From Clostridia bacterium (GTDB lineage Bacteria > Bacillota > Clostridia > Christensenellales > Aristaeellaceae), in contig JAFUFC010000124.1 in the NCBI GenBank assembly GCA_017470095.1, positions 1 through 50,814 on the forward strand: a stretch of DNA of 50,814 nt, in the 5' to 3' direction. Made by a program: the position numbers and the translations under genes. Below, one piece after another: positions 34,131 to 43,500 of the stretch. Numbering within the stretch: the stretch's first letter is position 1; every line of letters starts with the position of its first letter. A model generated the notes under the pieces. That model made no database searches. It was not told where the DNA came from and saw only the letters and a list, made by a program, of their open reading frames with translations.

Positions 34131-34688
34131 ATGTACCGTGCAGTGATTACCGAATCCAAATCAAAAATGGAAAAGACCCGGGAATTTTATCAAAAGGACA
34201 TGCTGGCCCTGCGAGCAGGCCGCGCCAACCCGCAGATCCTGGATCGGATCGTGGTGGACTATTACGGTACCCAAACGCCCCTGAAGCAGATGGGCAACAT
34301 CAACAGCCCCGAACCGCGGCTGCTTACCATCGCTCTGTGGGATCCCAAGGCCATTCCCCTGGTGGAAAAGGCCATCCAGAAGAGCGACCTGGGCATGAAC
34401 CCCTCCAACGACGGCAAATTGATCCGCCTGGTGGTGCCCGAATTGAATGAAGAACGCCGCAAGGAATTGACCAAACTGGTGCGCAAGGGCGCAGAGGAAG
34501 CCAAGGTGGCCATCCGCGGCGTGCGCCGGGACGCCATGGAGCAGTTCAAAAAGCTCAAGAAGGATTCCCAGATCACTGAAGACGATCAGCGCAAAGCGGA
34601 AGAGGAGCTGCAAAAGCTGACCGACAACCAGATCAAGGAAATCGACAAGATCGCCGCTGAAAAAGAAAAGGAGATCATGGAAGTCTGA
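34131..34688 (+). CDS. frr: Ribosome recycling factor
   Basis: The 185-residue protein is full length for RRF, which with EF-G splits the post-termination ribosome. Diagnostic stretches are LRAGRANPQILDRIVVDYYG with the tip-of-domain sequence GTQTPLKQMGNI and SDLGMNPSNDGKLIRLVVPE. ELNEERRKELTKLVRKGAEE and AIRGVRRDAMEQFKKLKKD follow. It has a GGAAGGA site before the start. Its stop overlaps the start of the next small gene (TGATG). It is the first gene of the envelope/isoprenoid operon. Confidence 0.97.
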   Translation: MYRAVITESKSKMEKTREFYQKDMLALRAGRANPQILDRIVVDYYGTQTPLKQMGNINSPEPRLLTIALWDPKAIPLVEKAIQKSDLGMNPSNDGKLIRLVVPELNEERRKELTKLVRKGAEEAKVAIRGVRRDAMEQFKKLKKDSQITEDDQRKAEEELQKLTDNQIKEIDKIAAEKEKEIMEV

Positions 34689-34900
34689 TGCAGAATGTGC
34701 TGGGCCGTCCTGTGAAGGAGGCCCTTTCTTCCCTCCCGGCAGGGCAAACGCCGCCGCGCATCATCGAAACCGCCGCGCCCCGGAAGGACGGGCAGGTTCG
34801 GTCGACAGGCACGCTGCGGGTGGTGGCCTGCCGGGAAGGGGTATGGATCGCGGCCCGGTTTTATGATCAAACCCCGCCGCAGGAAAACGAGGACGCATGA
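34688..34900 (+). CDS. Small conserved-looking protein coupled to frr and uppS
   Basis: This 70-residue gene overlaps the frr stop by one base and the uppS start by four bases (ATGA), so translation of all three is coupled. The overlaps and ordinary codon use argue that it is real. The product contains LPAGQTPPRIIETAAPRKDG and TGTLRVVACREGVWIAARF. Its pattern of alternating hydrophobic residues suggests a small beta-rich fold. I do not recognise the family with certainty and assign no function; the position suggests a link to ribosome recycling or cell-wall precursor synthesis. Confidence 0.65.
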   Translation: MQNVLGRPVKEALSSLPAGQTPPRIIETAAPRKDGQVRSTGTLRVVACREGVWIAARFYDQTPPQENEDA

Positions 34901-35613
34901 CGGAAGTTACTCCCCTGCCCCGCCACGTGGCCATCATCATGGACGGCAACGGCCGCTGGGCCAAGAAAAACAAAATCAAAATTGCCCTGGGCCACCGCAC
35001 TGGTGTGGAGGCTTTGCGGGCTATCATCCGGGAAAGCAGCGATATAGGAATCGAAGCGCTTTCCCTTTACGCTTTTTCCACCGAAAATTGGAAGCGGGAT
35101 CCCAGCGAGGTGGAGGCCCTGATGGGGCTGCTGCTGGAATTTTTCACATCGGAAATTGATGAATTGGATGAAAAAAACGTGTGCATCCGTATATTGGGCG
35201 ATAAGGACGGCATGCCGCAAAAACAGCGCCTGGCCCTGATCAACGCGGAAGAACGCACGAAGAATAATACCGGCTTAAAGCTCAACATCGCCATCAATTA
35301 CGGCGGCCGGGCCGAATTGGTCCGGGCAGCCCGGAGCTTGGCGGCCAAGGCCGCCGCCGGGAAAATTAAGCCCGAGGATATTACCGAAAAAACCCTTTCG
35401 GACGAGTTGTATACCCGCGGCCTGCCGGACGTCGACCTTTTGATCCGCACCAGCGGGGAAATGCGGCTGAGCAATTTTCTTTTGTATCAGTGCGCCTATG
35501 CCGAATTTTTGTTCCCCACCGTTCTGTGGCCGGATTTTTCCTTGGAAGATTATCATCAGGCGCTGGAAGCGTTTGCCCATCGCGACCGGCGATATGGAGG
35601 ACGGAATTCATGA
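34897..35613 (+). CDS. uppS: Isoprenyl transferase (undecaprenyl diphosphate synthase)
   Basis: The 238-residue cis-prenyltransferase builds undecaprenyl diphosphate, the lipid carrier for peptidoglycan. The N-terminal signature HVAIIMDGNGRWAKKNKIKI contains the catalytic Asp16, followed by GHRTGVEALRAIIRESSDIG. The C-terminal motifs PDVDLLIRTSGEMRLSNFLL and YAEFLFPTVLWPDFS complete the active site. It overlaps the gene upstream and its own stop overlaps the cdsA start by four bases. Confidence 0.96.
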   Translation: MTEVTPLPRHVAIIMDGNGRWAKKNKIKIALGHRTGVEALRAIIRESSDIGIEALSLYAFSTENWKRDPSEVEALMGLLLEFFTSEIDELDEKNVCIRILGDKDGMPQKQRLALINAEERTKNNTGLKLNIAINYGGRAELVRAARSLAAKAAAGKIKPEDITEKTLSDELYTRGLPDVDLLIRTSGEMRLSNFLLYQCAYAEFLFPTVLWPDFSLEDYHQALEAFAHRDRRYGGRNS

Positions 35614-36425
35614 TCACCCGGATTATTACGGGCGTATGCCTGGTGACGCTGCTGGTCACGGCCCTGGCCATTGGGGGCTGGGTGTTTTCCGTGCTGTATA
35701 TGCTCACTATCTGCCTGGCTATGTATGAGGTCTACCGGGCGCTGCGGGAAGCGGGGCACCGGCCCGTGCAGTGGCCCAACTGGCTGTGCCTGGCCTTGTC
35801 GATCCCCTTGTTTAATTTAATGGGCAGCGTGACGCTGCTTTTGCCCCTGGTGGCCGGGGCCGCCATGCTGGTGGCCACGGTGGTGATGTTTCGGCCCGAG
35901 CCCCGGCTGGAAGATATTCTGGTGTCGGTGATGCCCCTGGGCTGCGTGCTGCTGCCCGGCATGTGCATGCTGGGACTGCAAAACGCCCCAGACCGGGCCG
36001 ATCAGCTCATGCTGACAGTGATGGCCTTTGGTGTTCCCCTCTTTGGGGATACGCTGGCTTATTTCTTTGGCAGCCGGTTCGGCAAGCATCCCTTCTGCCC
36101 GGCGGTGAGCCCTCACAAATCTGTGGAGGGCGCTGTGGCCGGCATGGCAGGCAGCATGATTTTCGCCATGGCGGTGTGGGGTGGCTTTTCCCCGTTTGCG
36201 CCCATGCCCCCCTGGTGGCATTTCCTGATTCTGGGTTTCCTGGGCGGCTTTGCCGGGGAAATGGGCGATTTGTTCGCCTCCTTGATCAAGCGCCACTGCG
36301 GGCTGAAGGATTTCGGCACCATCTTCCCCGGCCACGGCGGCATGATGGACCGGCTGGACAGCGTATACTGGTCCACGGTGATCATGTATGTGTACTTGAA
36401 CCTGTCATCTTTGATGATTCCCTAA
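35610..36425 (+). CDS. cdsA: Phosphatidate cytidylyltransferase
   Basis: The 271-residue membrane enzyme makes CDP-diacylglycerol from phosphatidate and CTP. It has about seven hydrophobic helices, and the C-terminal CDP signature is HCGLKDFGTIFPGHGGMMDR followed by LDS. SPHKSVEGAVAGM precedes it. The ATG at 35610 overlaps the uppS stop (ATGA), so I reject longer starts inside uppS. It is followed 13 bases later by dxr. Confidence 0.95.
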   Translation: MITRIITGVCLVTLLVTALAIGGWVFSVLYMLTICLAMYEVYRALREAGHRPVQWPNWLCLALSIPLFNLMGSVTLLLPLVAGAAMLVATVVMFRPEPRLEDILVSVMPLGCVLLPGMCMLGLQNAPDRADQLMLTVMAFGVPLFGDTLAYFFGSRFGKHPFCPAVSPHKSVEGAVAGMAGSMIFAMAVWGGFSPFAPMPPWWHFLILGFLGGFAGEMGDLFASLIKRHCGLKDFGTIFPGHGGMMDRLDSVYWSTVIMYVYLNLSSLMIP

Positions 36426-36438
36426 AAGGAGAAAATGC

Positions 36439-37572
36439 ATGAAGCGCGGCATCGCCATTCTGGGCAGCACCGGTTCTATTGGCCGTCAGGCCATTGAGGT
36501 GCTGCAATTGCATCCCGACCGCTTTTTTGTGACGGCCCTGACCGCCCACAGGAACGCGGCGCTTTTATTTGAGCAGGTGCGCGCCCTGCGTCCCCGGCTG
36601 GCCGCGTTGACCGGCGAGGAAGCGCAGGTGCCCGCTGATCTCTCCTTCTGCGAATTCCGCTTCGGGCCCCACGCGCTGGAAGAAGTAGCCGCCCAGGCGG
36701 AAGGAGAAGACGTGCTGGCCGCCGTGGTGGGCGTGGCCGGGCTCAAGGCCGTGATGGCCGCCCGGAAAGCGGGCAAGCGGGTGCTGCTGGCCAATAAGGA
36801 AACGTTGGTGGCCGGGGGCCAAATGGTGATGAACGCCTGCCCTCCGGGATCGCTTTTTCCGGTCGACAGCGAACACAGCGCCATTTTCCAATGTTTGCAG
36901 GGCGCCGGGCCCAATCCATATGAAAAAATCCTGCTGACAGCTTCCGGCGGTCCTTTCCGCACCTGGGACAAAGCCGCCATTCAAACCGCCACCGTGGCCC
37001 AGGCCCTGGGCCATCCCACCTGGAATATGGGCGCCAAAATCACAGTGGATTCCGCCAGCATGTTCAATAAGGCCCTGGAAATCATTGAGGCGAAATGGCT
37101 CTTTGACGCCCGGCCCGAGCAGATTCAAGTCGTGGTGCACCCCCAATCCATCGTCCATTCCGCCGTGCAGTTCCGGGATGGGGCGGTAATCGCCCAGCTG
37201 GGCAGCCCGGACATGAAGGTGCCCATCCTGTACGCCATGAGCTACCCGGAGCGGCTGGAAACCGGCGCGAAGGAGCTAAATTTGTTCGCCCTGGGGCAAT
37301 TGACCTTTGAAAAACCGGACACGGATAAATTCCCAGCCATTCGCATGGCCTATGAAGCTTTGAAGGCCGGCGGCGCGGCGGCCTGCGTGCTCAACGCCGC
37401 CAATGAGGAAGCATCCTATGCCTTCCTGCAAGAAAAAATCCCTTTTGGCCGCATCCCGGAGATTGTGGCGGAAGCCTTGCAGCGGCACGGCCACCTGCCG
37501 GCTGACGCCTTGGCAGATATTGACCGGGCCGACGCCCTGGCCCGGGAAACGGCACGGGCCATGCTGGATTAA
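36439..37572 (+). CDS. dxr: 1-deoxy-D-xylulose-5-phosphate reductoisomerase
   Basis: The 377-residue enzyme commits carbon to the MEP pathway of isoprenoid synthesis, using NADPH and a divalent metal. The N-terminal nucleotide motif is ILGSTGSIGRQAIEVLQ. The active-site segments are VLLANKETLVAGGQMVM, FPVDSEHSAIFQCLQG, TASGGPFRTW and WNMGAKITVDSASMFNKALE. The start has AAAAGGAGA upstream. The pathway also includes ispG further downstream in the same block. Confidence 0.97.
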   Translation: MKRGIAILGSTGSIGRQAIEVLQLHPDRFFVTALTAHRNAALLFEQVRALRPRLAALTGEEAQVPADLSFCEFRFGPHALEEVAAQAEGEDVLAAVVGVAGLKAVMAARKAGKRVLLANKETLVAGGQMVMNACPPGSLFPVDSEHSAIFQCLQGAGPNPYEKILLTASGGPFRTWDKAAIQTATVAQALGHPTWNMGAKITVDSASMFNKALEIIEAKWLFDARPEQIQVVVHPQSIVHSAVQFRDGAVIAQLGSPDMKVPILYAMSYPERLETGAKELNLFALGQLTFEKPDTDKFPAIRMAYEALKAGGAAACVLNAANEEASYAFLQEKIPFGRIPEIVAEALQRHGHLPADALADIDRADALARETARAMLD

Positions 37573-37603
37573 GATCAGAAAATTGTCATACAATAAACCG
37601 GTT

Positions 37604-37623
37604 CCTCCCGTTTCTATGGGAGG
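37604..37623 (+). other. Short hairpin between dxr and rseP
   Basis: CCTCCC (37604-37609) pairs with GGGAGG (37618-37623) over an eight-base loop. AUAAAG follows, not a T-run. The 181 bp gap also has two purine-rich GGGAGGGAGG-like tracts. I see no convincing promoter or terminator, so rseP may be reached by read-through. Confidence 0.35.
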
Positions 37624-37753
37624 ATAAAGTTGATCGTGTTACCACCGTCCATCCCGGGGAGATTTTCGGGAGGGAGGTTCAGGAGGGAATTCACTGTGGG
37701 TTTTAAAAGCGGGTTCCCTCCCGCTATCCGCTTCGCAACCCCAAGGAGGTTCT

Positions 37754-38872
37754 ATGACGTTTCTCTACATCCTGGCCGCCATCCTGATGCTGGGCATCAT
37801 GGTGACGGTGCACGAAAGCGGCCATTTCTTCGCCGCCCGGATGACGGGCATCCCGGTGAAGGAATTTGCCATTGGGTTCGGCCCGAAAATCTTTTCCTGG
37901 AAAGGCAAAAAGCACGACACCCAGTTTTTCCTGCGGTTGATTCCCGCAGGGGGCTACTGCATGTTCTACGGCGAGGACGACACCGAGGGTACGGAGGCGA
38001 AAAATGATCCCCGGGCCATGGGCAATTACGCCGTGTGGCGGCGGATCTTCACGGTGCTGATGGGCCCCATGATGAATTTCCTCCTGGCGCTCATCGTGGC
38101 CATGTGCATTTTTGGCGCCGTGGGCGAGGACACAAACGGCGTGTACGGCTACACGGTGGTCCAGTCCGTCGCGCCCGGCAGCCCGGCGGAAGAAGCGGGA
38201 TTACAGCCACAGGACGTGCTTTTATCCATTAACGGTGAGGACGCAAAGGGCCTTTCCGACGATGGAAACGCATACAAAATATCTCAGCTCATCGATCAGT
38301 ACCAGGCCGAGGGCGACATGCTGGCCATCGGCGTGCAGCGTGGAAGCGAAAACCTCATCCTGCGCGCCGCGCCCCGGTATGACGAAACGGAAAAGCGCTT
38401 CCTGCTGGGCATCACTTTGCTGGTGCAGTACACCCCGGGTTACACCCCCGTCGCGCTCCCCCGAGCGGCGCAATTGGCCGCTGATTACTGTGTGCGGGCC
38501 GGCGGCGCGATTTTAACCAGCCTGCGGGATCTGGTTACCACCGGCAAGGGCTTTGAGGAATCCTCCGGCCCGGTGGGCATCATTCAATTGATCGCGGAAG
38601 AAACCCAAACTGCCGCCCAGACCTCCCGGGCCGAAGCCTGGCTGACCTATGCCCAACTGCTGGTGCTGATCTCCGTAAACCTGGGGCTTTTCAACCTGAT
38701 TCCCATCCCCGGCCTGGACGGCAGCCGCATCATTTTCCTGATCATCGAGGGCATTCGCCGCAAGCCGGTGCCCCAAAAGGTGGAAGCGTATGTGCACACG
38801 GCGGGCTACCTGCTGCTGTTTAGCTTCATGATCGTGATGACCTTGAAAGACGTACTGAAAATATTCCGATAA
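37754..38872 (+). CDS. rseP: RIP metalloprotease (site-2 protease) RseP/RasP
   Basis: The 372-residue intramembrane zinc protease cleaves membrane-anchored regulators such as anti-sigma factors after a first cut. HESGH at residues 20-24 in the first helix is the zinc site. A PDZ domain spans about residues 130-215 (VVQSVAPGSPAEEAGLQPQD). The third metal ligand is in LFNLIPIPGLDGSRIIF near residue 320. AAGGAGG precedes the start. It could process the ECF anti-sigma encoded at 1014-2222, which also has membrane segments; that link is speculation. Confidence 0.95.
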   Translation: MTFLYILAAILMLGIMVTVHESGHFFAARMTGIPVKEFAIGFGPKIFSWKGKKHDTQFFLRLIPAGGYCMFYGEDDTEGTEAKNDPRAMGNYAVWRRIFTVLMGPMMNFLLALIVAMCIFGAVGEDTNGVYGYTVVQSVAPGSPAEEAGLQPQDVLLSINGEDAKGLSDDGNAYKISQLIDQYQAEGDMLAIGVQRGSENLILRAAPRYDETEKRFLLGITLLVQYTPGYTPVALPRAAQLAADYCVRAGGAILTSLRDLVTTGKGFEESSGPVGIIQLIAEETQTAAQTSRAEAWLTYAQLLVLISVNLGLFNLIPIPGLDGSRIIFLIIEGIRRKPVPQKVEAYVHTAGYLLLFSFMIVMTLKDVLKIFR

Positions 38873-38900
38873 AACCCTGAAAAACGGAGGATGAATTTCC

Positions 38901-39959
38901 ATGGGCGCGAAGAAGCAAGTGCTGGCCGGAAACGTGGCCATCGGCGGCGGCAGCCCCGTTTCCATTCAATCCATGACCAATACGGACACCCGGGACGTGG
39001 GGGCCACGCTGGACCAGATCAAGACCCTGGCCGCCTCCGGGTGCGACTTAGTGCGGGTGTCGGTGTACGACCGGGCCTGCGCCGGGGCTGTGCGGGCGCT
39101 GGTGGACCAAAGCCCGGTGCCCTTGGTGGCCGATATTCACTTCGACCACACCCTGGCCATCGCCGCCATGGAAAACGGCATCCACAAAATGCGCATCAAT
39201 CCCGGCAACATTGGCAGCGAGGACAAGGTGCGGAAAGTGGTGGACTGCGCCAAAGCCCATCACGTGCCCATCCGCATTGGCGTCAACTCCGGCTCCCTGG
39301 AAAAGGATATTCTGGAGCGGGAAGGCGGCGTGACGGCCAAGGGCATGGTGGAAAGCGCCCTGCGCCACATCCGCATTTTGGAGGGCGCGCATTTTGACGA
39401 TATCGTTATTTCCCTGAAATCCAGCAGCGTGCCCCTGACGGTGGAGGCCTACCGGCTCATGCACGACACCTGCGATTATCCCCTGCATCTGGGCGTTACC
39501 GAGGCGGGGCTGCCCGGCCAGGGCACCATCAAATCCGCCATCGGAATTGGCTCCCTTCTGCTGGATGGCATCGGCGATACCGTGCGCGTCTCCCTCACCG
39601 GCGATCCCGTCAACGAGCCCCGCGCCGCTCTCGACATCCTGCGGGCCCTGGGGCTTCGCAAGGGCATCCGCTTCGTTTCCTGCCCCACCTGCGGCCGCAC
39701 CCAGATCGACGTGGCGGCCATCGCCAAGCGGGTGACGGAGGAATTTGCCGATATCGACCAGCCGGTCACCGTGGCGGTGATGGGCTGCGTGGTCAACGGC
39801 CCCGGCGAAGCCCGGGACGCTGATATCGCCCTGTGCGGCGGCAAGGACTGCGGCGCGCTCTACATCAAGGGCAAGCCGGTGAAAAAGCTGACCGGCGATT
39901 TGGCCGAGGGCATGACCCGGGCCGTGCGGGAATATTTGCAGTCCGTTCCCGTTTTATAA
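38901..39959 (+). CDS. ispG: Flavodoxin/ferredoxin-dependent (E)-4-hydroxy-3-methylbut-2-enyl-diphosphate synthase
   Basis: The 352-residue enzyme performs the penultimate MEP-pathway step with a [4Fe-4S] cluster. The cluster cysteines lie in SCPTCGRTQID (about residues 260 and 263) and MGCVVNGPGEARDADI (about 296), the latter holding the essential glutamate. The start reads VAIGGGSPVSIQSMTNTDTR, the family signature. CGGAGG precedes the ATG. Dxr, RseP and IspG in a row is a common Firmicutes order. Confidence 0.96.
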   Translation: MGAKKQVLAGNVAIGGGSPVSIQSMTNTDTRDVGATLDQIKTLAASGCDLVRVSVYDRACAGAVRALVDQSPVPLVADIHFDHTLAIAAMENGIHKMRINPGNIGSEDKVRKVVDCAKAHHVPIRIGVNSGSLEKDILEREGGVTAKGMVESALRHIRILEGAHFDDIVISLKSSSVPLTVEAYRLMHDTCDYPLHLGVTEAGLPGQGTIKSAIGIGSLLLDGIGDTVRVSLTGDPVNEPRAALDILRALGLRKGIRFVSCPTCGRTQIDVAAIAKRVTEEFADIDQPVTVAVMGCVVNGPGEARDADIALCGGKDCGALYIKGKPVKKLTGDLAEGMTRAVREYLQSVPVL

Positions 39960-39987
39960 ATCGGGATTTGCGGGAGGATTCAAACAT

Positions 39988-40488
39988 ATGGTTTTAAGGG
40001 CATATATCGGCGAGGATTCCGCAATCCTTAGCAAATGGCTCAGAACAGAAACAGAATTATATCAATGGTCCGCCGACAGATTGAATAAGTTTCCCCTGAC
40101 GGAAAAGGATATTGACGATCATTATGCGCCTCAGCTCAAAACAGGAAGATTCATTCCGCTTACCGCGGTTGATGAAAAAGATCATGTCATGGGTCATTTT
40201 ATCATCCGCTATCCAAAGGAAAATGACGATCGCACGGTTCGGTTTGGGTTTGTTATCGTGAATCCTGCTTTAAGAGGCAAAGGCTACGGAAAAGAAATGC
40301 TTCTCCTGGGAATTGAATATGTGAAAGAAAATTTAATGGCAAAAAGAATTGATCTTGGTGTATTTGCGAACAACGATAGCGCATTGCACTGTTATGAGTC
40401 CATTGGTTTTAAAGAATATAACAGGCGAAAATGTGAAATGCCAATCGGCGTCTGGGCGTGCGTCGATATGGAAATATTGGTTGAATGA
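39988..40488 (+). CDS. GNAT-family N-acetyltransferase
   Basis: The 166-residue protein is a single GNAT domain, with the acetyl-CoA loop ALRGKGYGKEMLLLGIEYVK and the C-terminal block VFANNDSALHCYESIGFKEY. The substrate is unknown; relatives modify ribosomal proteins, small amines or antibiotics. GGGAGGA lies before the start. The gene separates ispG from polC, which are often neighbours. Its base composition is visibly more A/T-rich than both (frequent AGA, ATA, TTA and AAT codons), so recent acquisition is likely. Confidence 0.88.
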   Translation: MVLRAYIGEDSAILSKWLRTETELYQWSADRLNKFPLTEKDIDDHYAPQLKTGRFIPLTAVDEKDHVMGHFIIRYPKENDDRTVRFGFVIVNPALRGKGYGKEMLLLGIEYVKENLMAKRIDLGVFANNDSALHCYESIGFKEYNRRKCEMPIGVWACVDMEILVE

Positions 40489-40566
40489 CGGAACATAAGA
40501 CGACTTAATTTCCATTGATCGATAGAATCAGCACGCTCATCAAAGCACATGTAAAGGATACGATCC

Positions 40567-43500
40567 ATGACATACGACGAATTGCTACAGGCCGTGCACA
40601 AGGCGCTGCCCGAAACGGAGGGCAAGATCGCCATTGAACGGGTGCGGTACGTAAAAAGCGAAAACAAAGCCTATTTTTCCTTCCTCTCCGACGTGCTCAT
40701 CGGGGAGAAAGGTTTTTTCGTGATCAAAACGGCGCTGGAAAAAGCATTTCCAGGGCTGCGGTTTTCGCTGCGGGTAGCCAGCCCGTCCCTGGCGAAGGAA
40801 TTTTTGCAAAACCCGGATAAGTATGCCGCGCCCCTCAACCATTTTCTCATCCGCCATTATCCCGCGGCAGTGTCCTGGGAATTTGACCTGCGCTGGACCC
40901 CGGGCAACGGCCGGGTGACGCTGGAATTGCCCGATGAATTTTCCTACCACTACATGGAAAAGCAGGGCGTGCAGGAGCAACTGGCCCAGGTGATCAAGGA
41001 TATTTTCCGGCTGGACACCGAAGTGGCCCTGCGCATCTGCGGCGACGAAGAAAAGCGTCTGCGGGCCTTGCAGCAGGAGCGGGAGGAGCAGGACCGGGTG
41101 GCCGCCGAGCGGGCCCAGCGGTATGTAGAATTGGCCGCCCAGGCCCAGGCGGAAGAAAAGCCCGCGGTAAAAGACCCACGTATCCGGGGAAAGGCCATCG
41201 GCGACCCGCCCGTCAGCATCAGCGAGATCCGGGACGACAGCGGCCTGGTGGTCATCCGGGGCAAGGTGCTTTCCGCCGAAAGCAAGGAAGTGGCCGGCGG
41301 CGAAATGGTGCTTTTGTCCTTCCTGGTCACCGACTATACCAGCACCATCCGGTGCAAGATTTTCCTGCGCTACCGGCCCAAGCCCCGGAAGGACGAGGAT
41401 CCCCCGCCCATCACCGACGAGCAGCGGGAAAACGTGCAGAAAGTGGTTGCCGCCATCAAGCCCGGCATGGGCATCCTGGTGCGGGGCGACGCCCAGTATG
41501 ATAATTTCTCCCACGAAACAGGCATCATGGCCCGGGATATCTCCAGCTGTGAATTGCCCATGCGTATGGACAACGCCCCGGAAAAGCGCATCGAGCTGCA
41601 TTTGCACACCCAAATGAGCAACATGGACGCCGTCTCCAGCGCCACCGCCCTCATTGAGCGGGCGGCCAAATGGGGCCACGAAGCCATCGCCGTCACCGAT
41701 CACGGGGTGGTGCAGGCCTTCCCCGAAGCCTTTGGCGCGGCGAAAAAGTACGGCATCAAGCTGATTCCCGGCGTGGAAGGATATTTGACCGACGACGACG
41801 CGGTGGTTAGTGGAAAGGATGATGAACTGCCCATCGACACCCCCGTCATCGTGCTGGACTTTGAAACCACCGGCCTGAACACCGCCAAGGACCGCATCAT
41901 CGAAATCGGCGCGGTGAAGCTGGCCCACGGCCAGGTGGTGGATTCCTACGGCCAATTGGTGAACCCCGAAGTGCTTTTGTCCCCCAAGATTACGGAAATC
42001 ACCCACATTTCCGATCAAATGCTGCGGGATATGCCCACCGCCGCTGAGGCGCTGCCCAAGCTGCTGGAATTCATGGACGGCTGTCCCATCGCCGCCCACA
42101 ACGCGAAATTTGACTGCGCTGTGCTGGAGAGCGAATTAAAGCGCCTGGGGATCACCTATGAGGTGCCCCAGGTGGACACCCTGACCCTGGCCCGGAAGCT
42201 GTATCCCGAGCTGAAATCCCACCGGCTGGGCTCCGTGTGCAAGCGCCTGGGCGTGTCCCTCAAGGACGCCCACCGGGCCGTCAACGACGCCGCCGCCACC
42301 GCCCAGTGCCTGGCCCGGATGATCGAGGACGCCAAGAAAAAAGGCGCTGTCACCTTAAAAGATTTAAACGACGTATCCAAGGGCTACACCCTGGGCAATT
42401 CCTGGCACATCATTCTCCTGGCTGCGGATCAGGACGGCATGACCAACCTGAACCACATGGTGTCCGAAGCCCATTTGCATTATTTCCGCCGCAAGCCCCA
42501 TATTCCCCGGGCCATATTGCAAAAGTACCGCAAAGGCATTATCGTAGGCTCCGCCTGCGAAGCGGGCGAATTGTTCAGCGCCATGGTGGATGGGGCCAGC
42601 GATGAAAAGCTGGCGAAAATCGCAAGATTTTACGATTATCTGGAAATCCAGCCCATCGGCAACAACGAATTCCTGCTGCGGGAAGGCCGGGTGGCCAACG
42701 AAGAAGCCCTGCGGGAATTCAACCGCCGCATCGTCAGGCTTGGCGAAAAGCTGGGGCTGCCCGTGTGCGCCACCGGCGATGTGCATTTTCTGGACCCTCA
42801 GGACGCCATTTTCCGCTCCATTATTCAGGCGGGCCAGGGGTTTAGCGATGCCGACCACCAGCCGCCCCTGTATTTCAAGACCACCGAGGAAATGTTGGAG
42901 GAATTTTCCTACTTGGGAAAAGAAAAAACCTACGAGGTAGTGGTCACCAACCCCAAGAAGATCGCCGACCGGGTGGGCAAGCCCGCCCTGTTCCCGCCGC
43001 ACCCGGAAGGAAAAACCACCTTCTCTCCCTTCTGGCCTGAAGCGGAAAACGATATAAAAACCCTCACCTATGGCACCGCCCACAGGCTCTACGGCGACGA
43101 GCTGCCCGACATCGTGCAAAAGCGCATTGATAAGGAACTGAACGCCATCGTGGGCTACGGCTACTGCACGCTGTATTCGATCGCCCAGAAGCTGGTGAAA
43201 AAATCCCTGGCGGATGGCTATGTGGTGGGCAGCCGGGGCAGCGTGGGCTCTTCCTTCGTGGCGTTTTTGACCGGCATCACGGAGATCAACTCCCTGCCGC
43301 CCCACTACCGCTGCGAAACCTGCCGCAAGGCCGATTTCGATATCCCGCCCCAGTACACCATCGGCGTCGATTTGCCGGACAAGATCTGCCCCGTCTGCGG
43401 CAACCCCCTGGTGAAGGACGGCTTTGACATTCCCTTCGAGGCCTTCCTGGGCTTCAAGGGCGACAAGGTGCCCGATATCGACCTGAACTTCTCCGGCGAA

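Noticed and set aside
37630-38007. An open frame starting at TTG between dxr and rseP
   Set aside because: It runs deep into the 5' half of rseP in another frame, including the metal site region, and has no family resemblance; the purine-rich tracts are not a credible ribosome site for it.
39988-40488. The GNAT gene as part of a mobile cassette
   Set aside because: Composition suggests transfer, but there are no inverted repeats, integrase or attachment-like duplications on either side.
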